From Agrocybe praecox (lineage: Eukaryota > Basidiomycota > Agaricomycetes > Agaricales > Agrocybaceae): a stretch of DNA of 64,000 nucleotides. Position 1 is the stretch's first letter. Every line of letters begins with the position of its first letter. The translations under genes were made by a program, and so were the position numbers. The notes below the pieces were generated by a model that saw nothing but the letters and a program-made list of their open reading frames with translations, did no database searches and was not told the DNA's origin. This document shows, piece by piece, positions 56,604-64,000 of the stretch. The DNA is taken from assembly GCA_964017145.1 (NCBI GenBank), contig OZ024845.1:930001-994000 (forward strand). Reading direction: 5' to 3'.

Positions 56604-58070
56604 TTAAACATTTATATAGTCCATTCTCAAGTTTGCGGAACTTGCACTATCCACAGACTGCATATACTTAATGTCCTTAGTAGATTTCTTGGCATCAGCC
56701 GAAATTTCGAGTCTTCCAGGGTGGCATAAATTGATCGTATAAATTGCGAGGACAATCATTGCACCATCGAGGACGTCTTTGGATTAAAATCATCAGTAAG
56801 GTTAAGTTGTGTCGAAGAAACCCAGACAAAAACGTACTGAAGTAAACCTGAGTCCGGATGATACGCCCATGCCATCCATCTGCCAATTCAACGATACGGT
56901 AAATAGAGCTACGAGGAACATGTTTATGAGTACACTGAATTCAAACTGTGCAAAAAAATCTCGTACCGAATAAAGAAAAGAATGAAGCTAAACACAAGCC
57001 CACAGATCATTTGCTTTACGTTTGGCGTCATTTCACCTCTGTCAGAGTTCCCATTCGTGGCACGGGAAGTTGGCTCTCGCCCATTGTAACGCCATACGAA
57101 CTCCACGGCAAGGAACGCATAGGTTAGAATAACGACTGTAGTGAAATCGACAAAATCAGTCAAGAACACATGAGAAAAAAAAACATAGATCAGCTCACTC
57201 AGCTGGAATACGATTCCGACAAGCATTATATTTCCACCCTACATTCGTTGAAGTATGCCGTGAGCGTGGAATCTAATTTTCAATGGACATGTCTCGCTTG
57301 CCTTATTAGCGCCTTCGAGCTCACGGGCGGTGGCCGCTATACCACCGCCGGCGCCTTGAATGACCAGGGCAAGTATATCCTATATGGAAATAAAAATCTG
57401 TTAGCATACAATCTCAAACGCTTCATCAAAAGACGTACGCATGAGCAGAATATTATTGAATCTATTTTTGGCACAAGGAAAGTGGCTCAGTATCATCTTA
57501 AGCAGAGGCATGAGTGTAAAAGCACTTACACCACTTTGGACTAAGTCTGCTATATCCAGGACCGAGGATTTTGATGATCTCGCCAAAGATGACAAAACTC
57601 GCCGCCAGAAGAGGAGTAGGTGCTATGATGATCGCTGTTATCCTGTAGTACGAGCGTAATAAGTAACGAAAAAACACATTGCAGGTTCTTATACTCAGCA
57701 CTCACTGGATCTGAAAAGCAATTCCAGCGAGAGGGGAGAAAGACGACCAGAGTCTCGCGCCCCATCCCAGGACCTCAAGTATTCCACAAAGTCCAGCCGT
57801 GTATATGAGCCAACGCATGCGGTACTTTATGGCTTGTCCAACGTGTAATCCTGAAAGGTCAGGTCAGCGATTCTACTCCAAGAACTGATAACGTTGTAGC
57901 GCACCTGTAGAGAAGAGGAAGAGCAGCAAAAACACGATAGCTACTCCTCTGCTGGGAATGTAGCCATAAAGAGCCGTTGGAGGGCGATCGACTTGTGTAG
58001 ACTGATTAAAACCGCGAATGGTAGTAAAAATATAACCCATCCGCTTACTTGGTACTTGTGTGCCAGACAT
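56604..58070 (-). CDS. RTA1-like 7-transmembrane protein (lipid-translocating exporter family)
   Basis: ATG at 58070 (MSGTQVPSKRMGYIFTTI). Exons give LYGYIPSRGVAIVFLLLFLF, HVGQAIKYRMRWLIYTAGL, GILEVLGWGARLWSSFSPL, IIAPTPLLAASFVIFGEIIK, NIMLVGIVFQLSELIYVFF and DFTTVVILTYAFLAVEFVW. The signature RSIYRIVELADGWHG comes next, and the end is MDYINV-stop at 56604-56606. The YGYIPS start and RSIYRIVE motif are hallmarks of the RTA1 family, which includes yeast Rsb1 (sphingoid long-chain base efflux) and Rta1 (7-aminocholesterol resistance). It lies at the plasma membrane or other membranes. Same strand as, and 0.77 kb from, the sphingolipid desaturase. Exon borders near 57300 and 57700 are approximate. 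Confidence 0.85.
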
Positions 58071-59241
58071 AACAAGTCAAGTCGATAAAATTTGAGGTGA
58101 TAAAGAAATCTATTTGGCGAGGCCAAAGTCATCTTCTTATACCACAAGAATCTGAAAGAGATTATGTGATACTCCCCCTGACTTCAGGTCAACGCGCAGC
58201 GAGACGGTTGTGTGCCAGAAGCTGCCAGTGGTACTCTCGGTGAGGTCGGACTCGGATACGGCTTTCTCCATTTGTCCAAAAGTGGATGAAGTTGCTGGTT
58301 TAATTGATTTGAGCGCCAAATATACCCACTTCTAACACTTTAATCGTTGGAACTTGGTAAACTCAACCCCTCAAATGCTGGGCGTACCTGGCCCTCATAG
58401 TACGCAGTCGTGAATAAAATGTTTCAACTCTTCAACGTCGAACAAAGGACCGCGTTGCACAGCACGTATGGATAGTTTATTGATCTTCGTCGCCAATCCC
58501 ATCCATATCTGCTGGTACCAGTTAGTATTAATATGATGTGGCTATGTTCGGACACATGCTGCGCTCTGATCGCAGCTTTGTTTTCAACTCGTGGGAACGG
58601 GCGGCTGTGTACCTGTCTGTTTACCGCAGCTCGATGCCAGCATATACGTCTAATCACAAAATACTTGTTTTTCTTCTGTGAAAAATGCAACCATTTTGAC
58701 GTCATGTTAATGGACGGATACCTCGTGCTGTTTTTGTTTGATTTTTTGATTTTTTGTGGGTTTGTCGCAGTCATACCTCTTTCCCGACAGTATTCAATAG
58801 ATATATCACCAGTAGAGATCTGATGCAATGTGGCTATAGATATTCTGCAGGCTATTGATCCATCACAACCGCTGCCGGAAGCAGAAGTAATTCCCAAATC
58901 AGGCAAAAAGCATTTCACTTCGGGAATACGATCCACGGGCGCTCCGTGTATCATTAGGTGAATCAGGATTATTTATGCATTTAATTGTACGCACAATCAT
59001 CATATCAAATTTGAAGAAATAATATTTGCATTTGTTGATGTCTTTTTTAGGAAATTAATACCGTTTCGGGACGAGGCTTTCACGTGATACCAATATCGAC
59101 GTTGGAATCAAGGTGGAATTCGAAGGGAGCAAATACATATAATATAAAGCAACATCCTCAGATGGATTTTTTCATTTAAAAAAAGATAAAAAATAGTCCA
59201 GCGGGGTATATATATGTTCGTCATTCACTCTACTTTAGTAC
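58071..59241 (-). other. Possible hypothetical gene, weak support
   Basis: A 176-codon minus frame (58424-58954, starting MIHGAPVDRIPEVKCFLPD) could be an exon ending near 58780 at GTATGACT and joined to a frame at 58137-58319 (ESTTGSFWHTTVSLRVDLKS). I could not confirm the splices or recognise a domain. It may equally be non-coding upstream sequence of the RTA1 gene. Confidence 0.3.
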
Positions 59242-59713
59242 TTAAAATTTATTAGCTTCTTGCTGTGCTTGCCCTTTATCATGTTGAAGGTTTCCTAAAT
59301 AGTATAAGAAAATCAGTAATCAGACTACCGAAAAATATATCCAGAGATCCATAAAAGATGGATACACACCAGAAATTTGCTGGCTCTTATCTCCAACAAC
59401 CGCCCCGATAATCGCGTCCGCCTTCCCCTCAATTCTATCGGCCGTACCCTCGACATAGGCCTTTGCCTGTGCGGCGTTCATCTCAGCCTCTCCGGCAGCA
59501 TGTTCTTCCTTCCCGGACTGCTGCCATGTAGTCGCCCCCGTCGCGTCTCCGATTGTCTCGACGATCGTGCCTTTTACGGAATGGTACTGCCCGGTGACTT
59601 TGCTGTGTGGTTTTCAATACCGATTAGTATCACTACATTCAACCGGATTGCAGACCAAATTCCACGTACCTGGGCTCGCCACTGGCGGTGTTGTTAGCTG
59701 ATTGAGTGGCCAT
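59242..59713 (-). CDS. CsbD-like small protein, paralogue 1 (Hmp1 type)
   Basis: Three exons: [15 protein letters not shown], then [64 protein letters not shown], and the last exon [16 protein letters not shown] to TAA at 59242-59244. About 110 residues, Gly/Ala/Lys/Gln-rich, no signal peptide. It matches fungal CsbD-domain proteins, one of which (Ustilago Hmp1) was described as binding mismatched base pairs and cruciform DNA. A stress role is inferred from bacterial CsbD. A TATAAAAG box lies at about 59815-59822, roughly 100 bp before the start. Introns fall at the same places in all three paralogues. Confidence 0.8.
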
Positions 59714-60267
59714 TGAAATGGTGAGTTGAAAGAAAAAGTCGAGTTGGGTTATTTCGATATAAGTTGAATTATCTGGTAGTGTACTGCTGCTGAATATGAA
59801 TGTGAATCCTTGTACTTTTATACATACTCTAAAATAAAGCCTCACCTTCGTTGATCAAGCTATGACGTACGTGGGGTATGTCATGACGTAGTGGTTCGGA
59901 TATGTCATCGTTTTATAAGTTCGCGCATGATCAAAAATACATTACGCGTGCTAGGTACATATCACACGAAAGGATTCTGGGAGGTGGAAGCTGTACTCGG
60001 TATATTTGGGAGAGTATTCGGATATTTCCTGACTTGTTCCTGACAGAGAAAGGCAGTGCAACCCACGGGCGCTATTTGATTGCCGAGCGTTACCGAGTAA
60101 ATAACTATAGACTGGTTCGCATACGTCGAAGTCTTATTCCTCCTTCACGAATCTCAAAACGTCGCCAATGTCCAAGCTCTTCCTGATATCTTCCATCCTC
60201 ACCACAATTTTTGCTTCGATACTCACCCAAACTGTACTTAATCGATGGAATACCGTACAAAAGCCAT
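59714..60267. other. Intergenic between CsbD paralogue 1 and the foldback element
   Basis: Contains the paralogue 1 promoter and, around 59860-59910, GACGTA/GTGGGGTATGTC short repeats. No gene. Confidence 0.55.
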
Positions 60268-60273
60268 CATGCC
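60268..60273. other. Target-site duplication, left (CATGCC)
   Basis: CATGCC occurs immediately outside the left end of the inverted repeat and again immediately outside the right end (61640-61645). Confidence 0.75.
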
Positions 60274-60334
60274 TATGGCTGCCGGATTGTACAAAAAATG
60301 ATTTTGATAGATATGGATGAATAATGTAATTATC

Positions 60335-60600
60335 TACCAACTTAACTGAAATGTCTACCAAAATAATTGAAATGTCTACCAACTCGAGCAATTGCCGACT
60401 AACTTAAGTGAGTTATCTACCAAGTTGCGTGAATTGTCTACCAAATGGTATGATATGCCTACCAAGTATGTGATATGTCCACCAAATATGTGATATGCCC
60501 ACCAAGTATGTGATATGTCCACCAAATATGTGAATTGTCTACCGAGTATGTGAATTGTCTACCAACATGATGTATTATCTACCATATCTCGACATATTCT
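60335..60600 (+). repeat. Subrepeat array in the left arm
   Basis: About thirteen degenerate units of 18-20 bp built on TGTCTACCAA plus GTATGTGAAT-like text. Phasing is regular in the central part. Confidence 0.85.
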
Positions 60601-61359
60601 CTACCATAGCCGGTTACCTAGATTTATGCTTGCCGTTGCTGCCGCAGGCTTTTTAATCCCAGATTGATGGGTAAATCGGCTGTCCGGCACTATCATCTTC
60701 ATGTCTGGCAATCACGGCAACTGGTATATTGCGCTGAGCAGCGGCAGGACTTGGGTATGCGCTCTGTAAATGGAGCGCAACACATGATGTCACGCCGTGA
60801 TGCGCTTTTGATGCGCGTCCGGATAATCGTGGGAGTTCTTTGGTCAGTCGATGGTGACTCGACCAAACGGGCCTTGCAATTATAAGTAATGAAATTCTGG
60901 TTATTGACCGCCCATCAGTGGCGGGACTTGTATATGCGCTCTGTAACTGAGGCGCGACACATGATGTCACGCCGTGATGCACTTTTTGATGCGCGTCCGG
61001 ATAAACGCCGAAATGCTCGAGCAAGTGAGTGCAAAATTCTGACTGGTCATGCCAGGTTATATTCCGTGAAAACCAGTGTTCTGGATGTCGGAATTGCGAA
61101 TTTCGCAAAGTCCACTTGCCCGGGCATTTTCAGCGTTTATCCGGTCGTGCATTAAAAAGCGCATCACGGCGTGACATAATGCGTCGCGCCTCAGTTACAG
61201 AGCGCATACACAAGTCCCGCCGCTGCTCAGCGCAGTCCGTATTATGTACCAGCTGCCGTGATTGCCAGACACAAAAATGATAGTGCCGGACGGCCGATTT
61301 ACCCATCAATCTGGGATTTAAAAACTTGCGGCAGCAGCGGCAAGCACAAATCTAGGTAA

Positions 61360-61590
61360 CCGGCTATGGTAGAGAATATAACCTTGTTGGTAGACAATTG
61401 ACACACTTGGTAGACAATTCACTTAACTTGGTAGACAATTCGTATTATTTGGTAGATAATTCATGTAACTTGGTAGACAATTCACGCAACATGGTAGACA
61501 ATTCATTTAAGTTGGTCGGAAAGTGCTCGAATGGGTAGACAATTCAACTACTTGGTATATAATTCAGCCAAACTGGTAGACAATTATACT
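61360..61590 (-). repeat. Subrepeat array in the right arm
   Basis: The inverted counterpart: about eleven units with TTGGTAGACAATTCA. The arrays differ in unit number, which explains the unequal arm lengths. Confidence 0.85.
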
Positions 61591-61639
61591 ATTCATGTAT
61601 GTCTATCAAAAACATTTTTTGTACAATCCGGCAGCCATA

Positions 61640-61645
61640 CATGCC
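61640..61645. other. Target-site duplication, right (CATGCC)
   Basis: Direct repeat partner of 60268-60273. Confidence 0.75.
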
Positions 61646-62148
61646 CGCCGGGTGGTGACAGTAACGTGCGAATCCTACATCGAATACAGGAAATGGAACA
61701 GATGTTGGCTGAGCTACGAAACTTGGTAGATACGAAGTATGCTTCGGTAACCGACGTGGGTGGTAATTTCCCTGTTCTTTTCGACCTTGAATTAAGAGCG
61801 ATCATGATATAGTCAATTCCCGTGCATGAATCTGGGTCTGAACGGACACCAGAAGAACTACGATTCTGGGAGGCTAGTGACCAGCCGTAGAATGAGATAT
61901 CGAGAAAAGATGGATAATTTGGTATATCGAGGTTCTGCACCGATAACTCATGTCACAGGTCTAGTACTACCAGTACTCCGATGCGAGAGACGGGAAAATT
62001 TGAATGATTGTTAATACAGTAGTACTAATTACATTGCAATATGGTTCTATGTACAGCGCAGATTTATGGGTGATTTGACAAATGCGAATTTGGAAAGTGC
62101 GGTATAAAGAGAATGCCAAGGGATGGTGCAAATGCGAAGGTAGATTAA
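61646..62148. other. Intergenic 3' of CsbD paralogue 2
   Basis: Short frames only. It should contain the 3' end of paralogue 2, transcribed leftward. No gene. Confidence 0.55.
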
Positions 62149-62603
62149 TTAAGCACTGCTGTTGATTTCTTGTTGGGCCTCTCCTTTATCGTGTCGAGCA
62201 TTGCCTATCAAAGTCCTTCAGTGAACGGTTTGTCACAAACGAAAAGGAGATCCAACTCACCAGAAGCTTGTTGTGACTTATCACCAGTAACTGCACCGAC
62301 GATAGAGTCTTTCTTTCCACCGACACGGTCCATTGTTCCCTCAGCATAGCCCTTGGCTTGAGCGGCTTTGTATTCAGCCTCGCCAGCGGCGTGCTCTTCT
62401 TTTCCGGATTGTTGCCATGACGTAGATCCGGTCAGGTTACCGACACCTTCGACGATGTTGCCCTTTGTAGAGTGGAATTGACCAGTGGTCTTGCTGTAGG
62501 AAGACAAAAAGATATCAGAAACGGGGCATAGATGGAAGTTTGGAAAGGGTCTGCTTACTTGGGCTCGCCGGAAGCTGTGTTGTTGACTGAGTTGGATGCC
62601 ATT
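62149..62603 (-). CDS. CsbD-like small protein, paralogue 2
   Basis: ATG at 62603. Exons read [90 protein letters not shown], and [17 protein letters not shown] to TAA at 62149-62151. It is closest to paralogue 3 (only scattered differences) and more distant from paralogue 1. Diverges from paralogue 3 across a 489 bp shared region. A TATATAAA box lies at about 62659-62666, less than 65 bp before the start. Confidence 0.85.
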
Positions 62604-63092
62604 GTATTGTGAAGTTTGAATTTGGTTGTGATGAAGTTGAGTTGTGAATTGCTCGAGCTTTATATACGCAAACGATGCATGATTTATGTGGAGCGTATTC
62701 TGCTGCGTAATGACGCCCAAGTCGTCGTGTCAGGACGCGTGATGTCATACCGTTAATTATCAGAAGCTTATGGCCGGATCAATGTAAGTAATCCTGGAGG
62801 AGGCGTCAATTTGGAATGACATCATCCGGACGTATTCCCAAATCAGTCATTGCGCAAATCACACAGCCACCGAACTATGTATAGCGCCCATTACAATGAC
62901 GCGCACCAAGATGGAGCTTTGCATCATTGCTGACGGTGGAGTTGGTGACGAGCGGCGGCGCCTCTTAGGCATGTGTGAGGGGAGTTAGAGGGCATTCACT
63001 GAGGTATATAAGAGACTATCTATCTTTGTCCAAAAAACATAAACTCTCACAACAAACCAATCAACTCAACCGAACATCTACATAACAATATA
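62604..63092. promoter_or_regulatory. Divergent promoter region of CsbD paralogues 2 and 3
   Basis: 489 bp between two start codons in opposite directions. Each side has its own TATA-like box (62659-62666 leftward, 63005-63012 rightward). Several GACGTC/TGACGTCA-like and TGACG motifs occur (for example near 62710-62750), possible bZIP/CREB-type sites. Co-induction is inferred. Confidence 0.55.
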
Positions 63093-63559
63093 ATGGCATC
63101 CAACTCAGCCAACAACACTGCCTCAGGCGAGCCCAAGTAAGCAGTCTTTCTTAACTACCCTCTACGATCCTTTTCTGATGTCTCTTTGCCTTTTTGCAGC
63201 AAGACCACTGGTCAATACCACTCCGTCAAGGGAAACATCGTTGAAACCATAGGCAACGTAACCGGGGCCACTTCATGGCAGCAATCCGGTAAAGAAGAAC
63301 ATGCCGCTGGCGAGGCTGAATACAAAGCCGCCCAAGCCAAGGGATATGCTGAGGGAACAGTCGACCGTGTCACTGGAAAGAAAGACGCGGTAGTCGGCGC
63401 AGTCACTGGTGATAAGTCGCAACAAGCCTCTGGTAAGTAGTCTTTTTCTTTCTGTGACTCTGATGAATTTCGACTTACTTAAGGACTTTCCTTCTTTTAA
63501 TAGGCAATGCTCGACATGATAAAGGAGAGGCTCAGCAAGAGATCAACAAGAATGCTTGA
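63093..63559 (+). CDS. CsbD-like small protein, paralogue 3
   Basis: ATG at 63093. Exon 1 encodes [15 protein letters not shown] (split at AA). Exon 2 encodes [60 protein letters not shown] and [16 protein letters not shown]. The last exon is [17 protein letters not shown] to TGA at 63557-63559. Intron positions are identical to paralogues 1 and 2, so the three arose by duplication. A TATATAAG box is at 63005-63012. Function is as for paralogue 1: a small soluble protein of the CsbD family, with proposed binding to structured DNA and a stress role. Confidence 0.88.
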
Positions 63560-64000
63560 TTTTTTCTTCTGACTAGGAATTTCTCATGATGCTTCATCTC
63601 CCCAATTTGTATACCTATACCACCCCACCCATTTCAACGTTGATTCAACATCGTAACTCACTTTAAAGCAATATCTTTTGTACATATCTTAAAGTTGTAG
63701 CAGTTTAATGTAGAAATATAACCACTGAGGATGTATTCTTATGAAGCCAGAAGCTGTCGTTAGTTTAGAGCCACAATGCAGAGAAAGGGGAGATGCTCGG
63801 TGGTCTGACTCCCTCCTGGGGAGCCAGACTCGATACACGGCCCGGAATCTACCAGAATAGAAAGGAACCTACATGTGATGGGTAAATTTGTGCGGGCCGC
63901 GCGCAGGCCGAATCTTTGTGTTCTCCATCCCTGCTTTTCCTCAGTCCTATTCGCCCATCTCCTCTCCTTGTACTTTTCCCCACCTAGACTGGTCACTTCT
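63560..64000. other. 3' flank of CsbD paralogue 3, no further gene seen
   Basis: Contains an AT-rich 3' untranslated region. The 78-codon minus frame at 63760-63996 shows no recognisable domain and reaches the window edge. Confidence 0.5.

Larger units (their letters stand above)
60274..61639. mobile_element. 1.37 kb foldback-type transposable element
   Basis: The termini are inverted copies (TATGGCTGCCGGATTGTACA at the left, its complement ending GGCAGCCATA at the right), bordered by a CATGCC direct repeat. The arms are about 550 and 480 bp and include arrays of roughly 20 bp subrepeats (TTGTCTACCAA on the left, TTGGTAGACAA on the right), a GGCTACCGGTTA-like block, and a module with CACGCCGTGATGC. 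The core 60840-61160 holds a third copy of that module in direct orientation with the left arm. No transposase or other gene is encoded; the open frames (60653-61280) are products of the arms. Structure is that of Foldback elements. Confidence 0.85.

Noticed and set aside
57170..57544. 124-codon plus-strand frame
   Set aside because: Antisense to exons of the RTA1-like gene, whose membrane segments and signature motif on the minus strand are clear.
60653..61280. Overlapping frames in the foldback element as a possible transposase
   Set aside because: They are translations of the inverted arms, repeat each other, and carry no catalytic motif.
1..64000. tRNA, rRNA or mitochondrial insertions
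   Set aside because: No cloverleaf with conserved TTCGA arm and no rRNA-like blocks were noticed; a covariance-model scan would be needed to exclude tRNAs fully.

Overview
The window is nuclear DNA of a filamentous basidiomycete, most likely a mushroom-forming agaricomycete. Genes are cut by many 40-60 bp GT-AG introns. Recognisable proteins have fungal homologues: CCT5, a TBC1D20/Gyp8-type Rab GAP, inositol oxygenase, a cytochrome-b5-fused sphingolipid desaturase, an RTA1 membrane protein and CsbD-type small proteins. A basidiomycete 2OG-Fe(II) oxygenase of the JBP1/TET type and a DUF6532-like protein point to Agaricomycetes in particular. There are no operons. I saw no rRNA, tRNA or CRISPR array.

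Left part, about 1-15.6 kb, is a gene graveyard. It holds broken copies of a SET-domain (Set3-like) gene, a phospholipase D 3' end, a RING-finger gene, a nearly complete CCT5 and a scrambled group III (Nik1/HAMP) histidine kinase. Several breaks are single in-frame stops explained by C-to-T or G-to-A changes. CCT5 also carries a 3.5 kb inverted-repeat element inside one intron.

15.7-21.4 kb holds two intact, closely spaced, co-directional genes. The first is a 987-residue protein ending in a JBP1/TET-like dioxygenase domain. The second is a 594-residue acidic protein with a DUF6532-like C-terminal half. This pair is the best candidate for an undescribed system.

21.4-42.8 kb is repeat-rich. 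It has a 477 bp inverted duplication with no mismatch in the stretches compared, a 24 bp minisatellite next to a retroelement gag fragment, and repeat modules shared between 27.5-30.4 kb and 38-41.6 kb. One apparently functional P-loop GTPase gene here has a 74 bp tandem array in an intron.

42.8-59 kb is ordinary gene-dense sequence: HAD phosphatase, TBC GAP, DWDGT-type HAD phosphatase, inositol oxygenase, aldo-keto reductase, sphingolipid desaturase and RTA1 protein. Two neighbour pairs could be functionally linked: inositol oxygenase with the aldo-keto reductase, and the desaturase with the RTA1 protein.

59-64 kb carries three CsbD-like paralogues and a complete 1.37 kb foldback element with a 6 bp target-site duplication. 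Exon boundaries were worked out by hand from splice signals and reading phase. Those of CCT5, the dioxygenase, the DUF6532 gene and the 43 kb HAD gene were followed codon by codon; the others are less exact.
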